A model generated the notes under the pieces. It was not told the DNA's origin and searched no databases. It saw nothing but the letters and a program-made list of their open reading frames with translations. A stretch of 64,000 nucleotides of DNA, taken from Molanna angustata. Its lineage: Eukaryota > Arthropoda > Insecta > Trichoptera > Molannidae. Numbering within the stretch: position 1 is the first letter of the stretch; each line of letters begins with the position of its first letter. The stretch is from positions 33,331,619 to 33,395,618 of the forward strand of contig OY754970.1 in the NCBI GenBank assembly GCA_963576475.1. The letters run 5' to 3'. Shown one piece after another: positions 44,733 to 57,077 of the stretch. The position numbers were made by a program, and so were the translations under genes.

Positions 44733-46526
44733 TGACCAAAAATATAATAAGTATATATCACGTCGATCGTCTGGATGACAATACAATAGTTAAAATTGTA
44801 AAGATGGAAATTCCCAACAATACAAAGCTACCTGAAAGACCACAGCCTTTCCAATCAGGTCAAATGAACTAACCAAAGATGAAGAAAAAAAAAACTAAAA
44901 AACGTTATTTTTCTTTAAAAATTTAAATGTAAGTCAAGACTTCAATCGGAATAAACCATTTAAAATAGTTGATAACTTCGTAACCCAACACAATTTTTTT
45001 ATATGAGAACTACATGTATTTCGGTTGAGATATTCTGTAATCCCAAGTGCTCGTAAAATAATGTGACTGAAAACGATGTGATCAATTATTTTAATCGCAT
45101 ATTTGAAAATAATAAACTACAAGAATGTCATCGCCTAATCCTTACACGAGATACATAAAATAGTGAATTTTTAAATAAACTTTAGAACGTTCCATCGATA
45201 AACATGTTGTATAAAATAAACTAGGTAGAGAAAACAAGAATAAACATCTTGATAATTTGGACGTACGATGAGGAAAATATACAAGGTGTCCCAAAAGTCA
45301 ACGATAAGCTGAGTACTAGATATGGGCTAGGTTATGACAGTTTATAAAAAAACAATGAAAAAAAATAAGTCGCTTAGTTTTTGCAACAGAATATATTAAG
45401 GCTGAGGTCCATCGTCTTATCTATAAAGTCATGTTTGTAGTTATTACCGTATTTGTACTTCACGTGACTCAAAAATATGTGTTGAAAAATATGTTAAAGT
45501 TGTTAAAACGACAGTCCAACTGACTGATGTAAGCATACGCATTTTAAAAGTTTCCATTTCAGAATCGGAACAAGTTAGGTAGGTATAATATATCCAGATA
45601 TATAATATTTTTCCCGTATTTCACAGCTTTTGTATCCGATCTCAGAGAATGTTTATTTATTTTATTTTAAAACCCGGCTATTTATTTTTTTGTGATAACA
45701 CGTTCCGCCCATTCTCGATGCCTCCGGGCTATGTTCATAACAAAACTAAACATACATATACTTAATATAATAATATTTATATGGTAGGTACAAAAAGCGA
45801 AAGTTACGACCGGCTCACTTAACATTATGGTTTTAGGCTCACAACGCTTTTGGTCCATTTTGGCTATTTCATTTTCTTGTTTTGGTACTGCCTGCCGGTA
45901 CAAAACATTTTCCCAAATATACCCATTCTGAGAGCAGCGTCTTCGTCCTATTTACTACGAACTACATTAAAAAAATATTATTTAATGTAGAAAAATGGAA
46001 TATTCCAGAAGAGAACATGACAGCTCCCAAGGGAAGGCATGATGGAAATGATACTTTAAAAAACGAGTGGATGGTGGACAAAACTAAACTCTCTGCTACA
46101 TAAAATTTGTTTTACACTTTTTTACGTCTTGAAATATTAACTATATACTTGAATTATATTTTATTTTATTGTAAAAAGAACAGCACACAGTACGTACATA
46201 GGTAAAATAATTAGAATATACATAATCCTAGTTTTATGATTATCCTCATACCTACCTTTAATTCCACCATCCTTCATCCTTTATCCTTTTAGTGTTTTTG
46301 GGCATTATCATCATTATTTTTAAATTGTGATCTTACCTTAATTTTTGTTTTTTTTTAATATTAGGTATAATTGTTATTTTTTTCCTCATTGTAATGTTTA
46401 TTAGTTTTAATTTGTAATATTTTTTATACTTACTACTTATGTATTTACTAATGTGGTTGACTGCTAGAAATTGGCTACGGGTAATAAGTCCGCCACAATA
46501 TGTGATTATTTGAATATTTTTTATTA
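44733..46526. other. AT-rich, nothing certain
   Basis: ACAAGGTGTCCCAAAAGTCA (45282-45302) is a phrase often found at transposon-associated sites, but no element could be delimited. Short frames at 44690-44872 and 45682-46103 have no recognisable domain. Confidence 0.35.
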
Positions 46527-47556
46527 CTAGTTGCATGTAACACATGAGATCCAACTGTCGACAGCGATAGTATGTATAGTTGAAGAATAAGTACCAAACC
46601 CATAAATACAAATTATTTATTATTTTATGATATTTAGTTTTCTATACAACACATGTACCTAGGTAGTCAAGATAGGATAGTATGGAGGTTAGTCTTTTTT
46701 TCCTACCCGGAATATGAAAACAGCATGATGGTATATGTATATTGTATGTTTAGAGATGAAGTATCAAACTATTAAGTCTTCTTTGATATTGTGTATAGGT
46801 GACTACCATACAAATTGTATGAAGCGATGTCGTCACTAAATTCAATTTTTATAAAAATTGTTAAAAAAAATTTGAGATGTACTGCTACAATATTAATATT
46901 TTTTATATAAAATTAAATTATCTAGTTGGGGTGTTTCGGCTTTTTTCGATATTTAAAAAAAAAATGGAAATATAGGCAGTTAAACTCATAAATTTATCAT
47001 AAAAAAAATACTTTTCTTAATAAAAAATGTTTGAAACCCTGGAATTTTTTTGAAAAAACTAATTTAAGATTTTGTATTTGTCTACATTTGTACAAATTTT
47101 CAGCGTTCTAGCTTTTATGGTTTCTGAGATATAGGGAAAAATAAAATAAAAATTCAAAAGTTGATAACCCCTGACTGAAACAAAAATTCAAAATTCCGAG
47201 TATAAAAGTTTTGTAGGCCTGTAACTGTTTATATATTCTGAAATTTTAGGCTCTGTAAATTGAGCGGATCAAAAGTTATAAGGGGGACACACACACACAC
47301 ACACACAGACATACACACACACACACACAGACACACACACACACACAGACACACGAAATGTTCTACTCCGAATTCTGAGTAAATCCGTGTATGGAACATA
47401 TATGCTGCGAAGCCTCTAAGTTGGTGTTTTTTGACTTCAAAGTTGGAAAAGCCGTGAAAAAAGTAGACCTCTCCATACAATTCTCGCGTATTCTGGCTTG
47501 ATACATTGTCGATATGTTAAGAGAACAAAGTTCTCCTGAACAAATCGACAGTTGGA
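46527..47556 (+). mobile_element. rolling-circle-like element (family G), copy 2
   Basis: CTAGTTGCATGTAACACATG start at 46527, TCCAACTGTCGA at 46550, the short AC/AGACAC tract at 47287, GAGAACAAAGTTCTC at 47521-47535 and a TCGACAGTTGGA end at 47545-47556. The next base starts copy 3. Confidence 0.75.
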
Positions 47557-48571
47557 CTAGTTGCATGTAACACATGGGATCCAACTGTCGACAGCGATAG
47601 TATGTATAGTTGAAGAATAAGTACCAAACCCATAAATACAAATTATTTATTATTTTATGATATTTAGTTTTCTATACAACACATGTACCTAGGTAGTCAA
47701 GATAGGATAGTATGGAGGTCAGTCTTTTTTTCCTACCCGGAATATGAAAACAGCATGATGGTATATGTATATTGTATGTTTAGAGATGAAGTATCAAACT
47801 ATTAAGTCTTCTTTGATATTGTGTATAGGTGACTACCATACAAATTGTATGAAGCGATGTCGTCACTAAATTCAATTTTTATAAAAATTGTTAAAAAAAA
47901 TTTGAGATGTACTGCTACAATGTTAATATTTTTTATATAAAATTAAATTATCTAGTTGGGGTGTTTCAGCTTTTTTCGATATTTAAAAAAAAATGGAAAT
48001 ATAGGCAGTTAAACTCATAAATTTATCATAAAAAAAATACTTTTCTTAATAAAAAATGTTTGAGAAACCCTGGAATTTTTTTGAAAAAACTAATTTGAGA
48101 TTTTGTATTTGTCTATGTTTGTACCAATTTTCAGCGTTCTAGCGTTTATGGTTTCTGAGATATATGGAAAAATAAAATAAAAATTCAAAAGTTGATAACC
48201 CCTGACTGAAACAAAAATTCAAAATTCCGAGTATATAAGTTTTGTAGGCCTGTAACTGTTTACATATTCTGAAATTTTAGGCTCTGTAAATTGAGCGGAT
48301 CAAAAGTTATAAGGGGGGGACGGACACACACACAGACACACAGACACACACACACACACACAGACACACGAAATGTTCTACTCCGAATTCTGAGTAAATC
48401 CGTGTACGGAACATATATGCTGCGAAGCCTCTAAGTTGGTGTTTTTTGACTTCAAAGTTGGAAAAGCCGTGAAAAAAGTAGACCTCTCCATACAATTCTC
48501 GCGTATTCTGGCTTGATACATTGTCGATATGTTAAGAGAACAAAGTTCTCCTGAACAAATCGACAGTTGGA
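47557..48571 (+). mobile_element. rolling-circle-like element (family G), copy 3, head to tail
   Basis: Starts CTAGTTGCATGTAACACATG directly after the end of copy 2 and ends TCGACAGTTGGA at 48560-48571. Nearly identical to copy 2. The pair is flanked by TTATTA on both sides (46521-46526 and 48572-48577), possibly a 6-bp duplication, possibly chance in AT-rich DNA. Confidence 0.75.
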
Positions 48572-48577
48572 TTATTA

Positions 48578-49000
48578 GGTAGGTATAACCTCTTACACTC
48601 TGTACGTAATATCAAAATAAGATAATAAAAAGTGTGATTTAGTGTGGGTGCGCGCATAAGAGAGTAATATCGTGTCTGTGTGTATATATGTACGTGATTG
48701 ACAAACATATTATAGGTATTGCAGATTTTTAAAAGTTGACAAGAAGAAAGTATTACGGAAGGTGATTAGAAAAACAAATGGTTGTTTATTTTTATTATGT
48801 TAAGGCGAATTGGCCAATTAAGGCCAGTGTGTGCCTATTACCAATTTGGTAGGTCAATTAAATTAGTAACCAGAGGGTTTACTATATAACAAAAGAAACC
48901 TTAGTTAGGTTCTATGTTCTAAGACTCCAGAAGGGAATTTAATACAGAATGAACTCCTTGTTGTGACGTGTTGGAAAAGAGGTCACCAGAACAGAAAACT
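48578..49000. other. nothing recognised
   Basis: GGCGAATTGGCCAATTAAGG (48804) is partly palindromic. No gene. Confidence 0.35.
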
Positions 49001-49004
49001 GTTC

Positions 49005-49032
49005 ACTAAATAGAGTGTGAACTCTATTTAGT
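49005..49032. repeat. perfect 12-bp hairpin, 4-base loop
   Basis: ACTAAATAGAGT, loop GTGA, ACTCTATTTAGT. An isolated palindrome of unknown origin. Confidence 0.85.
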
Positions 49033-50050
49033 AATATAAAAAGTTCCAACAAGTCACAATCAAGTAAAAGTAATTTAGACAGGGTAAAGACAGAGTAGAG
49101 ATGAGAAATAACAATTTGAAATGTCAACTTACAAATTTGTATTTTAGCACGAACACAGTTTTGATAAATTAATAAATATAACAATTTTCACACGCGTATA
49201 AAACTTTAGCAGGTCGATGATTTCACTAGGAAGTTTGACATGTAAAGAGATGATGTACCCCCTGTTGCTTTGTTTATATACCCCATTGTTTGGGCAATTA
49301 GGGGTCATTGAACTGTCGCCTGGTAAAAAAAAAAGTGAAAGTGACACCTTTGAGTCATTACCCTTTCTTAATTGTTTTGCATGATTATTTTCTTGAGACA
49401 GAAATACCATATATTTGATGTAGGTATTTCTGCCACAATGTTATAATGTACGATATAAGTTTGAATGCATTTTCATAAAGTATAGTTCAATTGAATATAT
49501 TTCTTAAACTAAAGTTTGGTAACTTAATTTTTCAAAACTTCAGAGCTTTTGAAAGTTTCCATAGAAAAGAAAAGGATAGAATGCACATACTTTCACGATG
49601 CGCCATTCGGAATACACCATAGACGTAAAAATACCACAACGAAACTCATATCATATATACACTACACTCTTTACATTATACATGTTGACTAATCGACGTA
49701 AAAATTGTGCAGAGCAGTGAAATCTTAACTCTCTACTATTCTACAGCAGTGTAGAATAATAAACTTTTGTTAGATGAAAATAATGTGGTCTGTAAGTAAT
49801 CAGTAAAATACAGTGGAAGAGTAGGCAGACATTATGATATTCATATATAGTGAAGTATGTGTGAGAGGGATAAAGACATTACATGATAGCAACTACCACT
49901 AATGAACAACGATCTCACGAGATTAATAATTCACGTACATACACTTGGCAGGAGATACGAGCGAGACAGTGTCGCTTACTATACATCTATCTCTTTCTAT
50001 GAAAATACTCGGACAGGGGCGAATTTCGAATGACCAGATTTCATTAAATT
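49033..50050. other. AT-rich, nothing recognised
   Basis: Short minus-strand frames at 48939-49410 have no domain. Nothing else supported. Confidence 0.4.
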
Positions 50051-50054
50051 TATT

Positions 50055-50240
50055 GAATTTCTTTAATCACTGGAAGAAAAAAGGTCGATAGTTAGGCTGC
50101 GATGGAAAAATGAGATCAAAGAATGCGGCCCACTGCAAGTGACAGATTGGAAGACAGCAGCAGATGTTGGAGAAATGAGGAGTTTGAAGGCAAGGATTGA
50201 TGGAAGCCAAGGTTTATATGAGCTGTAGTTATCGAAATAA
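50055..50240 (+). pseudogene. LINE C-terminal tail
   Basis: The plus frame reads RPIVRLRWKNEIKECGPLQV, TDWKTAADVGEMRSLKARID, GSQGLYEL and a stop. R-P-x-x-R-W...D-L...V-x-D-W-x-x-x-A-x-D-R-x-x-W-R is the standard end of R1/Jockey-like insect LINE proteins. The W-R box is modified (M-R-S-L). Confidence 0.5.
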
Positions 50241-50274
50241 GAAAAATACATATTTCACTAAACCTAATGTCAAC

Positions 50275-50355
50275 CGCCGCGCCGTAGAATAGTGGTAAAT
50301 CGTTTGATTTCTGAGCCGGCGCCCTGGATTTAATTCCAAACAGAGGAAAAATTAA
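50275..50355 (+). repeat. tRNA-like SINE head fragment
   Basis: CCGCCGCGCCGTAGAATAGT, GGTAAATCGTTTGATTTCTG and GCGCCCTGGATTTAATTCCA give an A-box-like and a B-box-like segment of a tRNA-derived SINE (related to family B). It is degraded in both boxes. Confidence 0.4.
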
Positions 50356-50359
50356 TAAA

Positions 50360-50625
50360 TTTACTCACGCCATTTTTGAGGGACAAAAACTAAGAAACAG
50401 CAAATGTAGAAAACAGAGCCTAAAAGAACATTTTTGAAGTGTTGGAAGACTAAAAATGAGGTGGAGGTGGACGGACAAAGGGATTTGAGAGCAATAGAAT
50501 TTACAAATTGGATAACGCAGACGATGGACTGAGGTAAATGGCAGAAAATTATGGAGGAAGCCTATGTTCAAAATGGGCTGTAGCGCCAGTAATGATGATG
50601 AATAAATAAAAATAACCCAATTAAG
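50360..50625 (+). pseudogene. LINE C-terminal tail with GCGCCA end
   Basis: GACAAAGGGATTTGAGAGCA, ATAGAATTTACAAATTGGAT and TGGCAGAAAATTATGGAGGA correspond to D-L-R-A-I-E-F-T-N-W-I...W-Q-K-I-M-E-E-A-Y-V-Q-N-G-L and a stop, followed by GCGCCAGTAATGATGATGAA. The W-x-x-x-x-E-E-A...N-G-L end and the TGTAGCGCCAxTGATGATGA 3' end match the minus-strand copy at 56440-56750. Confidence 0.6.
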
Positions 50626-50639
50626 TATTGAGCAAGAAA

Positions 50640-51680
50640 TATGACAGAGTTGAATAAAGTCGCTGACGACCGAGAGGATAGGAGGAAGAGATGCATCGCT
50701 TTGTGCCAACCAATCTCCAAGATTGACGTCAAAAAAGAAGAAGAAACGAAATTGGAATATATATTTATAAGAGAACCGATCAGACACCTACAGGGCTTAC
50801 GACCAATCATAGTCTGGTTTACGTGATCACTTAAAGCGTTTGCACACCGTTCCGTTCACCAATCATTCCTTTTTATTGATTTCCCTTATCAATCCAAATT
50901 TTTGAATGTTCAATAATATGTATATGTGCGGTGGATATATTTAAATGCTTAAATATCTGGAAAAGATCATCGCCATCTATGGAATGACGACGAAACTTTT
51001 TTCTAACGCCATATATTGAGTAATTGGTATATGCGATCAAAAAAATATCAGAAAAATTTAATTTAATTTGTGTTCTCAAATCATATGGCTCATGTTTTCA
51101 CTGATCCGATTCTGTTTTGGATGTAGGGTTGATAGTGTATAAGAAGAAAATAAAGGGAATTATCTAGGGTTTGTGCCAATAGTTAATATCTAGTAGTTTT
51201 TCATCTGAATAAAATACAGACGGGCACGTGTAAATTCATTTGTCACGTGTCAAGTGGGTGTTCACAAAGTACAGTCGATAAATATATTCCAATATGACAG
51301 GTACACTGGTACATACACAACTACCAGATGACACGACGTACATTGTGCTATATTATAGCCTCTAGAATTAAAATATTTCCAGAATTAATAATTTCCCAAA
51401 ATACTAGTAGATAATCTGCATCGTTCGCTGAAGCTAGTTGGCTGAAGTTGGATGATTAGTAGAGAAGGATCTGCTTCAGTACCTACTCTTGGATTTTTTG
51501 ATATCAACGTATGAAGTCCTTCGTGGTCGTTTCTCATTATGCTTTTGAGGTTTTTGTCTGAGAGGGTTTATTTTTACAAAGAAAAATAGAATACCCAAAA
51601 GACATTAATAAGGTAAATATGTATATACCTAGGTACAATAAAATACAAATGAAGTAAAGGAATGAATATATAAATTTTGC
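50640..51680. other. no gene; short repeat motifs
   Basis: 50780-50830 carries AGACACCTACAGGGCTTACG and GGTTTACGTGATCAC, shared with 23190-23235. The rest is AT-rich and empty. Confidence 0.4.
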
Positions 51681-51739
51681 AATAATAATAATGATGCAAA
51701 TACTTTGCTAAATACCACTTATTGAGTATAATTAAAAAC

Positions 51740-51785
51740 TACTAGTTTCGGGAGTGCACTCCTCCCATCGACAGGTGAATTATAA
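51740..51785 (-). ncRNA. hammerhead-ribozyme-like motif
   Basis: The minus strand reads CTGTCGATGGGAGGAGTGCA then CTCCCGAAAC. Stem II GGGAG/CTCCC and the GAAAC box are intact. The first core box is CTGTCGA in place of CTGATGA, so two conserved positions are changed and self-cleavage is doubtful. Its position in the 3' UTR of a Penelope-like element is as known for the family. Confidence 0.5.
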
Positions 51786-52084
51786 CTAAATAATGTTACT
51801 AAGATTCTATGTCTACTAAGTGTTGTGTTGATTGGTGGGGTAGGGGTAAATTATGCGTTGTTGTGATTGGTTGGACAGATGAATGAGGGACGGATAACGG
51901 GAAAATTGTCAACAATGGAGAAAAATTAGGGAATTTGGTGTTACCTATTGATAAGCGGTTTACCTAAGTTGATGTTTCTTTGAATTTTTATTGTCTCTAA
52001 ACTATTCATCAAATGACCTTTGTGTGTTACCTGGTGTATGAGTTTTGTGTGTTACAGTGTGGCTATGGAATGGGTGGTTGGTTT

Positions 52085-52273
52085 CTAATATGTGGTTTGC
52101 GAATTATGTGGTTTGGTTAATGAATCGCAATATCCACATGATATTTCGTAGATGCCGCTTTTTTCTTTTATACCTATTTTTGTTTTTGAGTTACAAAGTA
52201 GTTTTCCGAGATAATTATTTGTATAAAAGCTGGTTTGATAGTTGTAGGAAGATGTTTTGTTATTTTTGTACAT
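52085..52273 (-). pseudogene. Penelope-like GIY-YIG N-terminal segment
   Basis: LGKLLCNSKTKIGIKEKSGI and YEISCGYCDSL are the classic linker and first strand of the Penelope endonuclease (L-x-x-x-K-D-K...K-S-G-I-Y-x-I-x-C). Y-I-G-x-T is not present, so the nuclease is lost or frameshifted after C-G-x-C. Confidence 0.65.
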
Positions 52274-52429
52274 AATTTATCTATATACAAAATTCTTCAC
52301 CATTTTTGGTTTTCTTTATTATTGATCGGTGATTAATTATTAATTTAAATTCTTTCCTAAGTTTAGTTTGTCGATTGACAATTCTTGATAGAACTCCATT
52401 GTAATTCTTGATAGAACTATATTGTTTTC

Positions 52430-52507
52430 ATGAATGAATGAATGAATGAATAATGAATGAATGAATGAATAATGAATGAATGAATGAATAATGAATGAAT
52501 GAATTAT
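52430..52507. repeat. (GAAT)n microsatellite
   Basis: GAATGAATGAATGAATAAT repeated with a regular ATAATGAATGA interruption. It interrupts the Penelope-like coding sequence. Confidence 0.9.
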
Positions 52508-52509
52508 AA

Positions 52510-52820
52510 CATATCAACATAAATTCTTTCCGATTAATTATTTTATCAATCAAGTGTTGTTCATACCCGTTATTGAACGCTATTTGTTTGATTGTATTCA
52601 GTTCTTTTTCGTAGTTTATCTGTGAGAGAGGGATCTTTAACAATATATCTATTAATGAATAAAAACATGCGAGTTTATGTGTGGTTGGGTGGTGTAATGA
52701 TGCAGGAATAATCATGTCTGATGTCAGTGTGCGTGGGTTTTCTATATATGTTAAAATGAAGTTTGTTGTCAAGCATCTGATATTGGCTAAGCAATAATTG
52801 TGAAACAAAAACAAAATCAT
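52510..52820 (-). pseudogene. Penelope-like RT C-terminal region
   Basis: HPTTHKLACFYSLIDILLKI, PLSQINYEKELNTIKQIAFN, NGYEQHLIDKIINRKEF is the segment after the RT palm in Penelope-like proteins (H...K-x-x-x...L-x-x-x-P-L-S...F-x-x-E-L-x-x-I-K-x-I-A-x-x-N-G-Y). The frame is open over this part and runs into the GAATn array at 52432. Confidence 0.7.
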
Positions 52821-52850
52821 AACCTGTAAACTGACTATAGATAATTACAA

Positions 52851-54290
52851 ATCATGACCAGTAATCTGATTATGGAACAAAGCCTGTTTAATGATGGAAA
52901 TGTGGCTAAATAGAGAGAGAAGGAAGGTGTGGAGTTGCAGTTTTGCGACTTCCCTGAAGCACCCTAGACTTTTGCATTGTTTGTAGGTAAGTACTCTTTA
53001 TCTATAGATTACAACTACATAATATTGTTGTTCGCAGTGCCAACCTGAATGTATTCACAACTATAACACAACTAACTACACTTACTGGTTGAACCCGGTC
53101 AATATAATTTGAAAACATCGTTAATCATTTCAGTGGCGTATAAATTTTATGAATAAAATATATTTTACAGGTAGAAAAAAATAGCATACGAATTTTCGAT
53201 ATTCATGAATAATTATTAATATTTTCATACCCAGATTTACAACGCCTGGCATACTTTAAATTTACAAGACGCTTTTCCCCAGTTTTTTTTTACACAAAAA
53301 TAATTAATACATTTCAAATGAAGTGCTCTGGTAAAACAAGCAATCTCCGTGGATCTCGACTTACATCCAGAGGAAGATCTAAGAAATGGTTTGTGCAAAG
53401 ACGAAACCAATTGCAGAGACATGGCCTGGGTGACAAAATATAGGACAGAAGGACCTATAATTTGAGGACGAGGAGAGCTGACTTCAAAAGTTGGCACAGA
53501 CAAAGAGTTGGGATATAGCAAGGGAGAAGAAAAAATGAAGTGCTCTATTATGTGAAAAGCTAGTAGTGGGGTATTTTGAAAATAATTAAGAGCCAAGGAA
53601 ATGTATAAAAAAACAAAGAAGAAGACAAGACAACATATACAAAAAATGAAAAACAAAATTACACTATAAACAACACTGAAGGAAGAAAACAGAAACTTAA
53701 CGAATAATGAAGAGTAAACTGAAACTATATCACTTATAATTTGATTAATTAGCACTCATAAATATGACGCGTGTGTCCATAAGGTTCATAGAATGTAAAT
53801 CTGCCAGTTGAACAATAAATTTCATGTAGTACGCCAATGGTAAGTCATCTAGATAAAAATGTATGTACCGATCCCATTACGTAACGAATATATAGTATTT
53901 TGCAACACTTACATATTCACGCTACACGCGGGTCAGTGAATGCTGTAAACTAGACTACCAACGAAACAATATAAACTTACCTACTAATTATGTGCTTAAT
54001 TAATTATATTACCCAGTGGAACCTTTTGCAAAATTCAGATTCTTTTGAAATACCTGTGCCAGGTAAAAATAACAAGGGTGGTTATTGAGAATCGTGATAA
54101 TATTTATTTAAGGAGACGAAATTTGGTACTTTTTCATAGACCAAAGAATAGAATAGGGTGAGATTTTTCTTGCTACTGTGAATCGAACACAGACCACAGA
54201 GGCAAAAGGCAAACAATATTATGACTTTACATCTTTTGGATTTCCACGGCGATATAATATTCTTTAGAACAACAACACAAACTTGATTGA
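52851..54290. other. nothing recognised
   Basis: A 172-codon minus-strand frame (53755-53237) was rejected. GTGAATCGAACACAGACCAC (54178) resembles the B box of a degraded tRNA-like sequence. AAGGACATATTCATTTAAAG (54302) is a SINE family A tail. Confidence 0.35.
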
Positions 54291-54809
54291 GATCAATTAC
54301 ACAAGGACATATTCATTTAAAGAAAAAAATCACCTGAATCGCTCTATGCACCTTGGGATATATTTAACTAATTTTGATCGGTTCAGTTCTATAAAAATGT
54401 TCATCTCAAACCAGTCGAAATGAAACGAGAAGAAAAAGCAAACATATTTCGGTCAAAAGAAACGCGCAGTTCTTGATTTTTTGTTTTGAATTTGACCTGG
54501 CTTCAATATCCTATAAAAAAAACAATGACCGGGCGTTTCTCTTGAGAGAAAAATTGATATTTGCATCATGTAAATATAAATCTGTACTAAAATGAGAAAA
54601 GAATTATATTTTTAATATACCTACATACATACATATCCGAAAATATTTAAACATTATAATTATTTCAATAATATGTTACTTAAGTTTACTTTTGTATGAT
54701 GTAAGATAGCATCTATCCTTAGGTACCGTGTTTTAACAAATTCTATAGAACCAACCGTACGGGAAATTAAATTCTATTTAGTAGCTTCTACTAAAGAAAA
54801 ATCATTGTA
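54291..54809. other. AT-rich, nothing recognised
   Basis: Apart from the short SINE tail at 54300-54330 nothing is supported. Confidence 0.35.
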
Positions 54810-55060
54810 AATACTTCTATCATAGTCGCTTCTCGAACTCCTTTATTAACACAGCAGCCCGACTGTGGAACGATCTTCCGAATTCTGTGTTTCCATCTTC
54901 GTACAACCCGGGTCTTTTTAAAATCCGAATTAATAAACTCTTTTCTAGATTGCAAACCCCTCCCAACGCTACGTAGTGCGCTTCTTCGGAAGAGTAAAAT
55001 GGACCCAAATCCTAATAGCTGGCGTCCCCTACGTAGACATGTTAAAAAAAAAAAAATACC
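54810..55060 (+). pseudogene. LINE ORF2 C-terminus and A tail
   Basis: The plus frame reads YYHSRFSNSFINTAARLWND, LPNSVFPSSYNPGLFKIRIN, KLFSRLQTPPNAT and a stop. R-L-W-N-x-L-P-x-x-V-F...N-L-G-x-F-K-x-R-V-N-R is the invariant end of one class of CR1/Jockey-like insect LINEs. The insert ends in an A tail at 55048-55060, so the 3' boundary is clear. Confidence 0.7.
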
Positions 55061-56435
55061 ATTTGAATAGTATTATTTTTATCGTATTCGTAATATAAAT
55101 TCTGTAAAAAGAAAATGATAAATAAATAAGTGAATAACGAAGTGCTTCCGTGTATTCCCTCAAAAGGTTTATTCCTTATTAATTTAATTTTCAATTTTAT
55201 TATTTTCTTAACGTTGACGTTAATATTCAGTCAAAAGAAATTTCCGGGAAAATCCCGGGGGTCACAGGGCGACTGCCACCCCTGACCTTAAGGACGAGGT
55301 GTTATTCATATTCCATTAACGTAACCAATGACACCAGTTACGTCATTGCCCCACTTGGGCGCCAAATTAAATAAATTTACAGTTTTTAACACAGCCTCCC
55401 TAATTGTTCAATTAAAACACTCAAGGTCTGTTTCATTATTAACAATCGTTTGAAAGTAAACGACAAACAGGCATAATATAATTACAAAGAACACTTCCCT
55501 CTCTGCTTTCTTAGAAAACAATTTGTAGTGGAGAAAGGCGTGGGGCTATACGTGGACCAATAATGATTTATAGAAGGAACTCGTATTTTTGTTAAGTAAC
55601 GATAATAATTAACACATCATTCGACTCAGTTAAGGTATCCGGCATAACCTCCGCAAAAACCGCATATTTGAAAACGGTGATCTATACTGGTAACAATGTA
55701 CATTCATGGCTTACTCCGGAAGCAATCTGTAAAATATTTTTTTGTGGTAAGGATTCCTTTAGTCATTTTTCCTCAAAGGTTATTCAGAAGTCTTGAAAAG
55801 ATGTTACCGAAATCCGGGAAATTTACTCTTAAACAAGTGAAAGATGAATCAAGGTTTATTTTAAGTGTTATATAGAATGTTAGATTTACAGAATCCGTAA
55901 TACACGCCAATCAGTAAATATCAATTTTTATGTACCTTTTAGTAGAACAACAATTGCAGAGTATCAATTTACTTTTAGAGCACCGACTGCATTTGATCGG
56001 CTTCTGGTGGATCTCACAGTCATAAAAAAGTAGAAATAGGTTTGAGATAGATACTTCACAACTAATGAATAAGAATATACATATGTAGATACAATTTTCT
56101 TACTAACATGAGTTTTTGTAAGCTGGCGAGTGACGAAGGGCATTGAGATTTAAGCTACATACGGAAAAAAGTGAGATTAAGATTTTTTTTATATTCATGT
56201 ATATTATATTTCTATTCATGTATATAATATTATTTGTACATTACAATTCCCCAGGTCACCACTATGAAGCGAAGAAGATATTATATTCATATTGAATTAA
56301 TGTATGTATAAGATTGATATTAAATTGTTGTTTTGAATGTATTTTGTTTTATATTTATATATGGGAATGAAATAGCCATCATGACACAGGTTTTGCCTAG
56401 TATGATGGTGATTAAAACACAATACCGAAACTGCT
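55061..56435. other. AT-rich, nothing recognised
   Basis: No supported feature. GGTCACAGGGCGACTGCCAC-type GC-rich sequence at 55255-55300 is unassigned. Confidence 0.35.
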
Positions 56436-56439
56436 TTCT

Positions 56440-56750
56440 ACATCATCTTCATCATCATTGGCGCTACAGCCCTGTGTGGGCTCTGGCCTCCTCCAGAATC
56501 CTACTCCAGCCGTCCCTGTCCTCCACCACTCTCCTCCAGTTTGCTATTCCGATCGCTCTTGTGTCGTCTTCTATATCGTCCAGCTATCTTAGCTTGGGCC
56601 TGCCTCTACTTCTTCTGCCTTCTGGATTGGTATTAAGAACCTTTTTGGGAACACGATCATCATTCATCCGGCTGACATGTCTCAACCATTGCAGTCTACG
56701 TACTTTTATGACTCTACATCATCATATATATGTATTAAATAATAAGTACA
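56440..56750 (-). pseudogene. LINE C-terminal tail, minus strand
   Basis: The minus strand starts with coding sequence R-R-L-Q-W-L-R-H-V-S-R-M, reads R-R-S-R-G-R-P-K-L-R-W-L-D-D-I, then DTRAIGIANWRRVVEDRDGW and SRILEEARAHTGL, a stop and GCGCCAATGATGATGAAGAT. This is a well-conserved tail of a very common insect LINE. It is 5'-truncated. The plus-strand frame across it is a shadow. Confidence 0.75.
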
Positions 56751-56904
56751 TTTAGAGATTGTCAACCTTTCAAGAAGAAGAAAAAAAGGATACATTAACG
56801 CAATGTGGGAAGTTCAGTTCAGTACTCACTCGTTTTGTAGCATTGACGTATTCCATCATAAAGTAGACAAAATTATAAAGTAACGAATTTGATTACTTTC
56901 ATTC

Positions 56905-57065
56905 ATACCATCACGACATATTCACAATATGGGGTAACCAGTGATCGAGTGTATTACCATATAAAAAGAAGCGCGAGATATGCGTGTATCCCCGCACATC
57001 AGTCTCGTCTCTCATAAAAAGTAAATATTCGGAATGGGTGGCAAACGTCATTGCTGTATAATGTA
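56905..57065 (-). repeat. RTE-like LINE 3' end fragment
   Basis: CATACCATCACGACATATTC, ATGGGGTAACCAG, AAAAAGAAGCGCGAGATATG, CGTGTATCCCCGCACAT and AATGGGTGGCAAACG match 660-835 in order. Confidence 0.5.
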
Positions 57066-57077
57066 TAAACAATAATA

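Larger units (their letters stand above)
51690..52850 (-). mobile_element. Penelope-like retroelement, 3' part
   Basis: On the minus strand, in order: end of the RT thumb, a linker, the start of a GIY-YIG endonuclease, a 3' UTR and a hammerhead-like motif. It is 5'-truncated before the RT core and also interrupted by a GAATn array. Penelope-like elements are the only retroelements with RT joined to GIY-YIG. Confidence 0.7.

Noticed and set aside
53237..53755. A 172-codon minus-strand frame that looks hydrophobic
   Set aside because: The F/L/S/V-rich composition is expected from the complement of A-rich DNA. The plus strand here has a hint of a LINE tail (LHPEEDLRNGLCKDE), too weak to call.
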